Below, one piece after another: positions 22,736-34,829 of a stretch of 64,000 nucleotides of DNA. Each line of letters starts with the position of its first letter. The stretch's first letter is position 1. The DNA comes from Epiperipatus broadwayi. Lineage: Eukaryota > Onychophora > Udeonychophora > Euonychophora > Peripatidae. Made by a program: the position numbers and the translations under genes. The stretch is taken from contig JAQFVV010012422.1 in NCBI GenBank assembly GCA_028023455.1, positions 7,007,710 through 7,071,709 of the forward strand. The letters are read 5' to 3'. The notes beneath the pieces are model-generated. The model did not search any database, was not told the origin of the DNA, and saw nothing but the letters and a program-made list of their open reading frames with translations.

Positions 22736-23479
22736 ACTTACTGCATCATGTAAAAGTTTCAGAACTTATGAATAAAATGTCCGACCATTACAAACTAAAT
22801 TTGAGAAAATAATGCTGTTTGCATAAAAAAAATCATCAATGTTTTGACTTTGGACTTAACTCAGGATCCTTTTTAGGGATGTGGGAAATTTAACATTTTA
22901 ATTAAACTACTGATAAACTTGTATTTTTAGAAATCAGCTTTCTTGTAATCTGTTTCAAGCACTACAATGTTTTTTTTTGTTTCTTTCTGTAAATGAAAAC
23001 AGAATTTCACATTGTAGAATTTTTCAACCTTATAAAAAAAAATTGATAAAAATGCACTTTACAAACAATGTGTTACATGGCTCCACAATTTCACATCGGC
23101 ATAAGTATATGCTACAACAGGTATGCAAACCAGAGAACGATTCCAGATATTTTTGGCTCCTCCCTCATATGTCAACGAAAAAAGTTGCAATTTATTAAAT
23201 AGAACTTTTCTCTTCAAAGATAAACAATATTTTATTATGAACATTTTTGGCAGCTTTTTATAAAATTTTAAAAATATGTATATATATATAAATGATTTCA
23301 GAAATGTGTGTGGGCAAAATATGATGGTCTCACAGCATTGCTTAGCGGCCACATGACACAGTCAGAAACACTACCATTTAATATATACAGGATGAGCCAT
23401 AAGTTTCCATACATCTACATGCTTGGATTTGGCCAATATACCATAAGATTCTCATTTGACTGTGTAGAAATGATCAAGA

Positions 23480-24620
23480 ATGCACTTGACTGAATCAACA
23501 AGACCATATTGCGTTACTTGACATTTCTGGACTGTGCGGATCAATCTCTCATGCTACTTCCATCCAATTACTCAAACAAAATTACACCATGCACTCTACA
23601 ACCCTCACAAAATAGATTTTATCACAGATTGTCTAATATGGATCCACAAGGACATTATGCCTAAATTTAATAATATATTTTACAAAATGGAAGATGGATG
23701 GCTCATGGGATTGCCAATTAGTAGAATCATGTCTACCATTTTTGTGACTATTACCAAAGAAAGAATTGTTCCAACATATCATGCCTCTTACCCATCTTTA
23801 CTATATATTCATTATGCCAATGACATATTCATCTATGGGTATTTTCTCAAATCCAACAAGAAGTCTCTGATGCTATCTCTCTAACATTAAGCTGTTAAAA
23901 TGAAGATATTCAAGTACAAAATGGTCCATTAAACCAATACAGGTTCACAGTTTTATCCATTCTGACTCTACCATCACACTCTCACAAACTTGTGAGTCTT
24001 AAAGCCTCCCTATATTGCAATCTTCATTTGTGCAAAATTTGAATCAGATAAAAAAAAAACAATATCAGCAAATAGATGTGTAAACTAAATAATGTTGGAT
24101 ATAAAGACATTTATTTCTACAAACTGTCAAAACTTTTACCAGAAAATGCAACACCCCCTATCCTCCCACTGACCCTAAATCCTGGTTGTCCCTTCCTATA
24201 TACCTAATATAACTCATTACATTATTAAAGTTATTACTCCTACCCTTTATGTCACCCTACATACTGCACCTCCATTGTATCAGCTTCTCAACAATGCAAA
24301 GGATATCTTACCAACTGACATCCATTTTCAAGTGGCTAACAAGATTAATTGGTGGGAACTCACCTGCCACTCCATTTACTATGGGAATCTCAGGCAAACC
24401 TATCTACATGGATAGCCTGACATATACCCACTCAATATTTTTTGAACATTTTTCTATAACAGGTCATCCCTCTGTTCCTTCATCCATTAACACCATGTGC
24501 ACTGAACACAGTGACTTTAAATGAAAAATTAAAGAAGTAGGGCATATCTCAGATGACAAAAATTCTATCAAGAGAAAAGAATCACGTGTGCCCCTCTCAA
24601 AAAGATGGCCTAATTAATTT
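23480..24620 (+). pseudogene. Penelope-like retroelement fragment (RT and possible GIY-YIG end)
   Basis: In one frame NNIFYKMEDGWLMGLPISRI followed by MSTIFVTITKERIV and LLYIHYANDIFIYG fits the Penelope-like reverse transcriptase pattern (YKQ.DG.AMGSPLSP..A.IFM..E...RYVDDIFI). The catalytic YVDD is YAND, so one aspartate is lost. Further down, TMCTEHSDFKWK and GHISDDKN(S)IKRKES resemble the end of a GIY-YIG nuclease domain (EH...H.I...D....RK..E). Several stops and shifts intervene. Penelope-like elements are known to carry hammerheads in their terminal repeats, relevant to families A-C. Another single-ORF retroelement is possible. Confidence 0.5.
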
Positions 24621-24917
24621 CATATTCAAAGTTTATGTAACATAAATATATATCCACTCCCAGTTTCCAATTTGTGCTATGTCTACAACTTGAAATAGTT
24701 GAAAGTTGGCTAAGATCATACTGTTTACAAAAAAGATGGACTTTATGAAAGCACTTTTCTCTATATGGTCGGAATATATTTATGATTAAAATATAAAAAT
24801 ATGGGAAAGTTGTTATTATTGCTATATATCAAGTGAAAGTGCATGAGTGAATTCACACAGTAAATAAATAAGTGAATGTATTCTCTCATTTTATTTTTAA
24901 CTATATATATATTTTCA

Positions 24918-25006
24918 TGTGTCAAAGCATCTGGAAGCAAACTCACGAACCCAGGACAACTACTTGTAAGGCTGCTGTACTGACCACTCGGCCACCAACG
25001 TTGGAC
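24918..25006 (-). repeat. tRNA-derived SINE head (family S)
   Basis: Minus strand: GTTGGTGGCCGAGTGGTCAG A-box region and CCTGGGTTCGTGAGTTTG B-box region, ending TGCTTTGACACATG. Same family as 861, 11099 and 55271. Confidence 0.75.
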
Positions 25007-25339
25007 AATTTGCATATATGTACTACTCACTTAAGAAATCTGTGTTATATATGCATCTGTGTTGAAAAATATTTCACATCTATCTATAGGACAGTATAGC
25101 ATGCAATACACATATTATATTGCAAATCTCATAAACAAAACATGAATTACTAAACCTTATACACAATATATATACTAAACAGACTTGTCGATCTGCTATA
25201 TTATTAATTACAAGTAGAAAACAAATCAAAAGAAGAATAAATTTAATATAGTATCAGTAAAATAAAAATTCGATCTGTGTTTATTATTACAATGATTGTG
25301 AAATTTATATTTCTTATTAGTTGATAAGTAGATTCAAGT

Positions 25340-26040
25340 TGGATAATCTTAATTTTAAAAACCACCTTTTAGGTGGTATTTATATGTTGAATTATTTCCA
25401 TCATCTAATATTAAGTACTGAATGCCACCAAGCAGGCAGTAGTGTTGGCAGCTACTTGGCATAAGGTTACTGTGCATACACATGGTTAACAGCGCCATCT
25501 AGCGGCTGGAACTTTGCATCATCTGCTTTTGGCCCCGTACTCTGAATATTTCTATGGTTGACACAGAAATAGCGCCTCTTGCAGCTACATGGGGCATAAA
25601 TCATAACTATCTAAAAATTTAACTTCATGTAAATTTTCCATTTACATTTAACTGATTCAACTGTTGTTAGTAATACCATACAAGTTAATATATGCATAAT
25701 GTTTGGAGTGGTATTATTCTCCTCTCTTATTCAGGTTTGTTGGATGACCAGTGACAGTACTAGCATGAGAATTAAATCAAACACAGAATAATTCAACTCA
25801 ATATTCAAGAATCTAAGTCCAGGCTAAATTCCCATGCTAGTACTGACACTGATCAGGTCAACAACAACTGAAGAAGAGAGGAGAGTAACACCAGTCAAAA
25901 CATTGGGTATAGATTAACATGTGATTTACTAACATTTGAATATAATTGAAAAATTTACATAAGTTTAAGTTTTTCTAAAGACATACAATACTTTATATTA
26001 GATGATGGAAATAGTTCAACATATAAAATATAACTAAAAT
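25340..26040. mobile_element. Foldback of second tRNA-like SINE family (T)
   Basis: About 0.7 kb inverted repeat. Outer arms: TTGAATTATTTCCATCATCT on the left, AGATGATGGAAATAGTTCAA on the right. Inner arms: TATTATTCTCCTCTCTTATTC...AGTACTAGCATG on the left, CCATGCTAGTACTGAC...GAAGAAGAGAGGAGAGTAAC on the right. The left loop contains non-repeat DNA at about 25420-25620. The right-arm unit matches 35715-35912 and 58495-58650. Confidence 0.7.
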
Positions 26041-26515
26041 ACCAACATCACAAACCTTCAGAAAAACACATTTTATGTAGTCTATCATAGTTTTGAACTT
26101 TCTCTTCTTTATGCAAAATTAAAACTTTATTTGCATATTTATATGGAATTTTCAACATTCCAAAAAAAAAAAAAAGATATATTGGAAAATCATTAAATTT
26201 AACATTTGTGGAAATCATAGCAGGGTTAATAAATTGAGATATTAGATGCTGATATTGGATTGAGAACTACTACTTTGTAAATATAATGTTGATAAGAATT
26301 TGCATGTAAAATTTTTCAGTTTTTTACTTTTTCATAATTTATGTTAATTATTGAGATAGTTATTTAAACTAACTATAAGGTTTTAAATACAGGTAATATC
26401 TGGAGTCCAGATATAATATAGGGGTTTAAACACAGACTTTCAAGCTCCTTTCAGCCATCCACTCTATCTCATGCAACCAATTCACATGACCATACATTTG
26501 CAAAAAAAATAAATG

Positions 26516-26562
26516 ATCTCTGAAATACATATTTCATGTTGAACCAGCACTCATCAGTTGGC
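26516..26562 (-). ncRNA. Hammerhead ribozyme, family A, stem I damaged
   Basis: CUGAUGA (26557-26551), stem II GUGCUGGUUCAACAU, GAAA (26535-26532) and stem III UAUGUA are present with a UU cleavage site. The 3' strand of stem I (UCAG in place of UUGG) no longer pairs with GGCCAA. Confidence 0.5.
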
Positions 26563-26995
26563 CTAGATTACCATAGATAGCAAATCTTCAGACTTTAATG
26601 GACAGGTTTCAATCTACTCCAACTCTTCAGCCATCCATATCACTGAAAATCTGATGATGGAATACCCAAACCCCTTGGTTAATGCCAATATTATTGTCAT
26701 GCCCATGTTGACTTTAAGTCAATCTGAACCCTCATGTATAGGATCTTAAGATCAATTAATTACACAGAAGAGGGTGTGCAGAATATAAATGGAAGATTGA
26801 CTTAAAATCAACATGGGCATGACAATAATATTGGCATTAACAAGGAACTTGGGCATTTATTAGATTTTCAGTGGTATAGATGGCTGAAGAGCTGGAGGGT
26901 GGAATAGATTGAAAGTCTGTCTATTAAAGTGTGAGGATTTGCTATCTTAATATAAACCGCGCACTGATTATATATGTGTGTGAGAGATAATAATC

Positions 26996-27045
26996 TGAAC
27001 CAACTGATGAGGGAGGGTTCCTCATGAAATACATACATTAGAGAT
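26996..27045 (+). ncRNA. Hammerhead-like motif, family A, decayed
   Basis: CUGAUGA (27004-27010) and GAAA (27026-27029) flank a changed stem II (GGGAGGGUUCCUCAU, one mismatch). Stem III reads UACAUA, and the expected U of the cleavage triplet is C, so cleavage is not expected. Confidence 0.45.
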
Positions 27046-27154
27046 CATTTATCTTTTTCACAAGTTTGTGGTTCTGTGTATCAGTTGTACGAGATAGATT
27101 GGATAGCTGAAGGGAGCTTGAGAGTCTGGGTTCAAATCCCCTATATTAAACTAA

Positions 27155-29525
27155 TTGTTTAATCTATGCCTTGTGTAGTTCAATCCAGTAATATAATGGC
27201 AGATTTGAGAGTTAAATATTTCTGAATCAGTTTCTATCACAGTCTGATGTTTCGGTGTACATGTATCATGTGACTTCCTTAGAAACTAGTCATATGGTGA
27301 GTTAATTTAATGAGCTTAAAAAAACTTATTAAGAAATTCAGTTAGAATAGTTTAAAATTACGAATAATTACCTCTAAACCTGAAAATACCATTATTAACA
27401 ATAAACAAATTCATTAAAACAAGTGACAATGTGTTAAAAAGTTAAATCGATTGGCTTTTAATAAAGTTAGCAACCCTTTTAATATTAGCGAAAAAAAAAC
27501 CTTTTTATCTCAAGAAAAATGTATTACTTTTGGAACTTAATTAAGTTGAGTAGTTTTGTTATAATTCTACACTTCTTCAAATAACCAGGAGAAATCCTGT
27601 TACATTAGAAACTAATTGACTATATGTATATATGAAAATAGTTTTCTAATTAGCTAATGGAATCAGCCTTGTCAATAATCAATCTAATATCATATTTTAA
27701 ATATGCATACATGCTAATTATTTTTATAATCATGATTCATCTGTTTTTCTCTCCTCATCATCATCCTGATGCTGATCTTCGGCTCTCTCATTGAAATAAC
27801 TTGTTTTTCTAATTCTTCCTGGTTCTAGAGGGAAACACCCTATGTGACTTAAATATGCTTTTTTCACAGCATTACACTATTCATTTTAGCATCCTTAATT
27901 TTCATTTCAGCCACACTTTTACTCTTTCTAGCAGAAATTTCTTTCTCAATAATATAATATTCTCTTCCTCAAAAGAAAAAAATGTTAATCAATAACTTCT
28001 GTTGTCCAAACAAACCAACTTATATATATATTTCTCAACATTCTTATTCTTTGAATTATATATATGCTCTTCTGAGACCTCATTTTATACAAAAAAATCT
28101 GCCTTCACTACTGAAAAGTCATAAATGGACATTAGGCAACAGTAAAATACTATCCCCATTACTATTTCCAGGTTGTTGTTTTTTTAGTCTTCTTGTAGAC
28201 GTATTGATGAAGGTTAGCAGTTCACTCAATTATTAGAAATTCATTAACAAAAAAAAATGCAATGTTATCATTTGAGTAAAATGCCCTTTATTATTTTCAC
28301 AAAATGGAGTTCCAAGTAAAACTCAGGATGAAACGTTTCTGGATCAACTAATTTTCATTTGATTTTTAAAAAATTACAATTCCGATATTTGAATGAAATT
28401 ATGTTCAATATGCCATTTGAGTGAATCTCACTCCGACCAACTAACCTTGTGGTTGTTGCTATTATTATGGTACAAATTCTTCGCACATTATTGTTTGTAA
28501 ATTATTATTGCGTTTATATTAGTAAATAAATTTAATTTAATTATTATTATTAAGTTAAAAATAAGAAAAAAAAATCTTATAAATAGTTACAAAATTTGAA
28601 ATGAATTAGAAAAAAAAAAAACTCATTGCAAAAGTTTTCACAGCAGATTGTGGTTAATATATTCAATTAAATTACTTATTCTGTTAATTTAGACATTTGC
28701 TATTATATATATGCATTTCTTTTTAACATCATACCGAAAAAAGAGTGATTTTAGAATACGAATGTATATGCTAACTCATTAATTACGAGAGGTAGTGTTA
28801 GTTTTTTTTTTTAAATATACATATAAAGTGAATTAACTGAAACAACAGTCAGGGTTAGATGCTGGAACTATGTGCTGTAGGGGAGCACTGTCTTTTAGGC
28901 AAAATAGGCAGTGTTAAAAAATGCACCAAATATAGTATATGCCAAATATACTTTTAATAAACTGCTGTTAGAAACTACAATTTAATACATTATAAAGTAA
29001 GTTAATTTTATTGTACAGTTTTTTCTTTATGGAATTCAGTTACATTTGCATGGCTATGATTAAAATTATTTGCATCTATCATCTCTCAAGGGTTAGGGCA
29101 ATGTGTATAGAAAGTTTTTCCTGTATTCTTTTGTTCTAATTTTCAACAATGCAATGAAATAACATTAATCATCATCAAGGTCTTAATAAATAACTATTAT
29201 GTCTTAAGTAATAACAAAATTGAGTGTGACATAAAAAATAATCATTCTTATATACATTTGCTGGTCAATCATTCAGAATAGGGGGATTAACAAACTTCTT
29301 TTACTTCCTTCTGTTTTACAATTGATTCTGAGTTGACTTTAGAAGAAAAAAGAGATAAAATAAGTGCCCTCTGTAACACAGAAATACACTGTACCTAAGC
29401 AGATTTATTTAAACCACCCAGTCCTTTCAATATTTCAAAAGATTCTCTCATAGTTCTTAAATCATAACTGTTTAAATTCGTTAGTATTTTAGTACTATGA
29501 AAACCAAGTGTGTTACCAGTTTCTA
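27155..29525. other. Spacer with one possible decayed coding stretch
   Basis: AT-rich DNA. Only 27725-27985 (separate entry) looks protein-like. A moderately GC-richer stretch at 28850-28920 (AGGGTTAGATGCTGGAAC...GGGGAGCACTGTC) is unassigned. Confidence 0.4.
27725..27985 (-). pseudogene. Possible decayed protein-coding segment, unknown
   Basis: On the minus strand two frames joined by a single one-base shift give a lysine/glutamate-rich stretch (EYYIIEKEISARKSKSVAEM, KIKDAKMNSVML) and then HIGCFPLEPGRIRKTSYF, ERAEDQHQDDDEERKTDES with a stop. Composition and length of the two adjoining open stretches look more coding-like than the surroundings. I do not recognise the protein. It could be a processed pseudogene, a host exon or chance. 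Confidence 0.25.
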
Positions 29526-29641
29526 AAACATATGTAATATATGTGAGATTCGAACTCAGACTTTCTTGTGACCCACAACTCTCAGTGCCATCTTAGAATG
29601 CTAACCCATCTGATCACACACATGTTGAAATGATAAATAAT

Positions 29642-29689
29642 CACCAATATACATATTTCTTGCTAAACCAACACTCATCAGTTGGTCCA
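29642..29689 (-). ncRNA. Hammerhead ribozyme, type I, family A
   Basis: Minus strand: stem I ACCAA/UUGGU (five Watson-Crick pairs), CUGAUGA (29681-29675), stem II UGUU/AGCA (four pairs, one wobble, G.A at the base), GAAA (29659-29656), stem III UAUGUA, AUA with cleavage between 29648 and 29647. Core fully intact. Confidence 0.75.
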
Positions 29690-29762
29690 GATTATCATCT
29701 CCACACAGGTATACAGTATGATTGTATATATATATGGATATATGTGTGGAGATGTTAATCTT

Positions 29763-29808
29763 GACCAACTGATGAGTGCTAGTTTAGCACAAAATACATA
29801 TATTGGTG
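29763..29808 (+). ncRNA. Hammerhead-like motif, family A, one core change
   Basis: Stem I ACCAA/UUGGU perfect, CUGAUGA (29769-29775), the strongest stem II of the family (GUGCUA/UAGCAC, six pairs closed by G-C), stem III UACAUA, AUA triplet. GAAA is changed to AAAA (29791-29794), which should block catalysis. Confidence 0.6.
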
Positions 29809-30473
29809 ATTATTTATCTTTTCAACATGTGTGTGATCAGATGGGTCAGCAATATAATATGGCACTGAAGGTTGTGAGTCATGTGAAAGTCTGAGTTCAA
29901 ATCCCACATATATTACATATATAAATGCAAGTGTTAAGCCTGTACAATGTATTAAAACATATGATGTAAAAGCTGATATAATTGACTTTGATTGATGCTC
30001 CCCAACTCTGCCACTAAAACATCTATTTGATTAACCTATATAGCTTCTAAGGCACTGAATATGGAATTTCATAGATATCTTGATTCTAAAAGTACTGTTT
30101 TTATGTTTTAAAAAATCTTTTTTTTTTGCTAGTAGAAAAAGCAGTCTTAATATTGAAATTAGTCTTCTACAGGTCTTATCAGTGTCTCCTTTAATACAAG
30201 ATAAAACAACTCTATAACTAGTTGAGCTGTCACTTTTATCTTTTATCTTCTTAGTATCAATGCTTTGTAAAGTTTTATATTGCAATCATTAGACAGTAGA
30301 ATATTTTTAGTTGAGATATATACATGTAGCAAAGGTTAAGTGCTATCTCTGTTTACATGAATATAATCTCATTTCTATTCTTTATTATAATAACAATCCA
30401 TGAAAATATTTAATTCAATATACATATATAAGATCAAGTTTTGACCAATGAGCCAAAGATTGTTGATAAACAT

Positions 30474-31035
30474 TTTGGCAAACTCATTTAGACATATATA
30501 AATAAGATTGTCTTTACATCTGGATTATAATAGTTTTGTCCTTGTTTGACAAAGTTTCTAGATTTTCTAATCACTACATACACATATTCAGGGCAGATAA
30601 TGCAAACAGTTATTTTGCATTGGCTGAGAAGTCTATTTAAAGTGGAATGCTGACATATTTGTCAATGGTATTTTGTTCATTGTTAAAGACCAGTGGTTAA
30701 TTTCTAAATAATGCTGTATTTATTTATATTAGAAATACATGACTTAAATTTTTTCACTTATATGGGCTTTAAAATGAGTAAGTAATGGACTCACCTATGA
30801 AAGTTTAAATTAGGTTGTTTATAAATGAGCCTATGATTTCATTTGGATCGTAATAATTTCATCCTTGTTTAAAAAAGTTCTTAGATTTGCTATACCTTAT
30901 ATGCATCCAAGGCAGCCAATACAAATGACATTTTTCATTGGCTGAAAAATCTAGTGGAGTGAGAATACTGAACTGTTTATCAATAATATTTGGTTTTTTT
31001 TTTTTTGGTAGAGATTAGAGGTTATATATAAATTT
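30474..31035. repeat. Two diverged copies of repeat D in tandem
   Basis: Units at about 30474-30700 and 30770-31035 share TATAAAT(A/G)AG, TTTCATCCTTGTTT, AGATTT(T/G)CTA, TTTTGCATTGGCTGAGAA-like and TTTGTCAATG/TTTATCAATA blocks. A third copy is at 52315-52530. Old and non-coding; class unknown. Confidence 0.55.
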
Positions 31036-31039
31036 GAAT

Positions 31040-31740
31040 ATAATACTGTATTTATTATATATATTATTAACTATGGTAGACGACCAAAATATCTCATGAC
31101 ATGTATCTATAAAAGAAGGCGTTGTTTGCTTTATAAAATTCACAATTACACATCGCATTAAAATACTTTGTTTATTTATGATCACACTGTTATTCTAATT
31201 TTTCATTCTAATGTAAATATTTGAGCAGCATAATTAAACATAAGATTCTTAAATACAGGATATACTGAGATATGATCTGGAAAATTATATTTTAAGATAT
31301 CAAATGATAAATTTTTTAGAACAAAAATGTTTATGAATATTAAGTATGATTAATATTGCAATCTGTTTTTTTTTTTGTTGAAAAAAATAACTAAAAATTG
31401 TTTTTAAAACGTACTATTTTTATATATGTGTATGTTTTTATCATGCTAATTGATATGTATTTTTAGCCAAATTACTATTCAAAATAAAATTTATCAAATG
31501 GTTCAATGTTTATGTTTGATGTTGAAAATAGAATTATGAAAATTATATTAAATGATCCCTCCCCCCCCCCATTTTTTTTTTTTTAAAGATAAACAGAAAT
31601 ATTGTAATTGAACTATTATAACTTTTTCAATTAGCTAGTCTTTATTCTCTGCTTAGATAAATGTTAACAAAAAACGTATTAACAATTTAGCAATGGATTT
31701 TTCTAGATAGTTTAATTAGCTATTAATAAAATATCATAAA
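31040..31740. other. Spacer, nothing identified
   Basis: AT-rich, with a C-run followed by a T-run near 31560-31585. Confidence 0.45.
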
Positions 31741-31741
31741 G

Positions 31742-31965
31742 AAATCTGTATTGTGGACTTAATCGGTGAAGAATTGAATAGCTTCACGCTCTCGGATCTA
31801 ACTTCAGCTTCACCTATTTATATAGAAAGTAGGTTGAAGTAAAAAAGGGTTCCCTTTTTTTCTTCCTATGCGTAAGCTTGTGGTTAAGACCTGTAGAGGT
31901 CCCTACCTTCACATTTTTAACCGCATATGCTTTAGGTTTAGTGCCTTAGTAAATAGTACTTTAAT
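31742..31965 (+). repeat. Dispersed repeat F
   Basis: Full-length relative of 14525-14760, from TGTGGACTTAATCGGTGAAG to TTTAGGTTTAGTGCCTTA, with about one difference per 10-15 bases. The hairpin GTGAAG..GCTTCAC is intact here. Confidence 0.65.
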
Positions 31966-31969
31966 AAAT

Positions 31970-34440
31970 CCTTGAATTCCAGGATTGTAGACATAGATTC
32001 AACAACCATTAACTATATGTTTCATATTTTTTGTTTGTCCAAATTTATATAGATCTGTGGTAGTTAAATTTCTTTTATGAAGAAGATGGGCCCAATGATC
32101 ATGGATTGGGGGCTGAATCTATTGATGAGATAAAAGATATGACTAGAAATATCAAATCCAACAGGCTGTATTATTGGATCTGGAAAAATAAATTTTTTTG
32201 GAAAATCATAAAAATTCCATTTTTATCATTTCATAAAGATTCTTGGTTGAATACCCAAAAGAAGGATCTTGATTTGACTTTTAGAAGATAAAACTATATC
32301 TAGAGTTATCAGTAAGACCATTCTGCTTAATAGCGTTTTATGCATTTTCTATGAAGCAAATTCTTTTCTGATATCTTGTAAAGGAATATGTGAAAGAATA
32401 AGAAACAAAGAAATAGGCTTGAGTGTGCCATTATGCTAATATTTAATTGAGTATTCAAAAGTTAGATGTGTGAATCTTCTTGCCAAATTTACTAATAGAA
32501 TATGCTAATGCCAAGGAAGCTGTCAATAAAGAATTTTCATCACAATCAAAACAGTGCTAGTCAGTTTTCTAAAATGATTATTCTAAAAAATTAATTTTGA
32601 TTTAATCTTAGATAAATGAGAAAAATAAATTAAGCTATGATCTAAAGTAATTTATAAATAGCATGGGATATGATATTGTGTTTAAGCCTATTATTACTAA
32701 AGATTATATTCAGATTATGAAATGATCCCCTGTTGTTTAGATGAAAAATTGAATATACTGTCTTTATTGGATTAGAAATAAGGCCCCAATCTTTGAAAAA
32801 GATTTCTAAACTTTTCATATCCTTATTATTTCAAGAAATGGCCTCTTTTGGTAAGTCAAAGCAATATCATAAGGATAAATAAATGTCCTAAGTTCTGTTA
32901 TGGGAATAACAGTGAGATGTGAGGAAATGTGCATATAATTTGAAAACTACAAGTTGCACAAAGCTAATTGGTTATCACATCACTTCTCACCAATACATAA
33001 CATTAACTAATAGAATATCAGTAATCAACTATCAAAGAAGCAGTCAAATAATCAATGGAAATCCACTTATTATCAGGGCCTATGATCTTAAATAGACTTT
33101 GAATGACAGCAATTGATTTCAGCAGATTGAAGAAAAGAGGAGAACAATACCACTTGAAATGTTGTGTTGTATACTAATCAGTCTAATAAAATTTCTAAGC
33201 AGTTTTAATCTCAATCTATTTAAATCAATTATGGTATCTGAGATCTATTTAAGGTCTTGGAAATAAGTGGATTTCCAATTATTACTAAGTGCTGCTTTGA
33301 TAAGGTAATTTATAATTTGGAAAAAAAAAAGAGTGCATTATATATGTAAATATAATAAGTTAATTTAAAGTACCAATAGTATTCCCAATCAAACTTTTAC
33401 ATTCGATTACTGTACAGGAATGTGATAAAAAGGATAAACCTAAAACAGCCAGATTTTTAAGTATCCAATACAGATTGTAATTAGAATTTTTAAACTGTAA
33501 ATATGAAACATCTGGAATATTTTTTTTTACCAACCCTTCCTTCTTCTCCTCATTCTCTTCATCCTCCTTCTTCTTCTTTAAAAAATAAGAATGGTATTTA
33601 AAGATAACTAGTACTATAAATATAAACTGCATTGTTTTCTCAGGAGATTATATGGTTGAACGATGTCCATACACCCAAATGCTGAGTTGAGTAGAACACA
33701 TTCAGTCAATTGATGAAACTAATATTCTTTTTCTTCTCTTTACACATCTGAGAATTGATGTGAGAATCTTTAACTCTTGAGTTGGAAAAGCACTTACTGT
33801 GGGCATTATGGTTTTCATTTAGAGTTCTACAGAAAATGCCATTAGGATTCACAAATTGAAATGTATTAAAGTGAACTTTAGTTCTGATTTGTTAAAAAGG
33901 CTAAAATATATTAGTTTTACAAATCTCTTATTTTAAAAATATCTCCGATAATGATTAATTGGGGGGGGGGGCAGATCTTTCAGCATTCTCAAAATGAAAT
34001 GTAATAAATTCTTCTACAATAACATAGCTGAAACATCAAAGAAAAATCAAAGCAATACCTAAATTGATGTTTCCTCAGCTGAGAAATTGACATTAAAAAA
34101 TTTATGCCTGAAAGACGTTTGTGGTTTCCCAAATTTGATATAAAATAATGCATTGCTTGTTAAAATGTATTTAACTGACAATTTGGAATGCAATTTGACA
34201 GGGTACCAGCAATGGGAAGAGGTGCTAGACTATAAGACATTAAGTGTTTAGCTAACAATATAAAACAAGTAGAGAAAATTGTAAGAAATCAGGTTACTTT
34301 TCAACATACATCATAATTTGGAACAAATTACTGAAGTGTAATCATAAGTACACAATTTAAAATTATGTCTGGCTTTGCCAAATTACTAAATTTCCAGTTT
34401 CTAGTTAAATGATGATATAAAAAATAATTCAATGGTAGTA
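31970..34440. other. Spacer with a SINE fragment
   Basis: Mostly unassigned. 33118-33185 (plus) matches the body of SINE family T (GATTGAAGAAAAGAGGAGAA...ACCACTTGAAAT). A G-run lies at 33961-33970. The open frame at 32106 has no recognisable similarity. Confidence 0.45.
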
Positions 34441-34448
34441 TAGTTCAA

Positions 34449-34825
34449 GAATTCATAAGAAGTTCAAATACAGAAAGTGACAGATGGAGCTGCAATCTGA
34501 CAATCTTGAATTCCAAAGCTGCTACTCTACGACTGCACTAAACAATACAGAATATTAAATAATTAAATGGTTTATGCTTAAAAGTTCATATGAAGTAGGA
34601 GACTTAGAAGTGATAGACTAAGCCACAATCATCTTGCAATCTAGATTCATTCACTCTATCAGTATATTAATTTACAAAGCACATTAAATAATCAAGTGGG
34701 TTGTTCTCAGGAGTCCATAAGAAGTATGAGCACTAGAAGTAATACATAGAGCCATGAACTATGAATCTTGAACTCTAGAACCCACAACTTTACCACTGCA
34801 TTACCATACAATATTAACAATCCCC
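34449..34825. repeat. Three diverged tandem units, period about 125-130 bp
   Basis: Units start at about 34449, 34582 and 34709. Each has the order (A)TTCATA(A)GAAGT, an AGAAGTGA(C/T)AGA-like block, AATCT(T)GA, and a CACTGCA/CACTCTAT block before ACAATATTAA or similar. The third unit contains TTGAACTCTAGAACCCACAA, reminiscent of an inverted B-box. Confidence 0.55.
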
Positions 34826-34829
34826 TACT

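Larger units (their letters stand above)
26415..27150. mobile_element. Foldback family A, long copy
   Basis: Arms of more than 300 bp around about 26770. Outer tips are GGGGTTTAAACACAGACTTT and AGTCTGGGTTCAAATCCCC; inner blocks include GCCAATATTATTGTCATGCC with its exact complement. Each arm carries a hammerhead directed outwards (26516-26562 minus, 26996-27045 plus). Arm divergence shows the copy is old. No protein is encoded. Confidence 0.8.
29528..29922. mobile_element. Foldback family A with two near-complete hammerheads
   Basis: Outer tips GTGAGATTCGAACTCAGACT and AGTCTGAGTTCAAATCCCAC lie at the two ends; arms meet near 29730. The hammerheads (29642-29689 minus, 29763-29808 plus) face outwards, one per arm, both with perfect 5-pair stem I. 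The central TTAATGGACAGG block of longer copies is deleted. Confidence 0.8.

Noticed and set aside
22977-23352. Short open frames between the mariner and Penelope-like relics
   Set aside because: No similarity that I recognise; overlapping frames on both strands with no motif.
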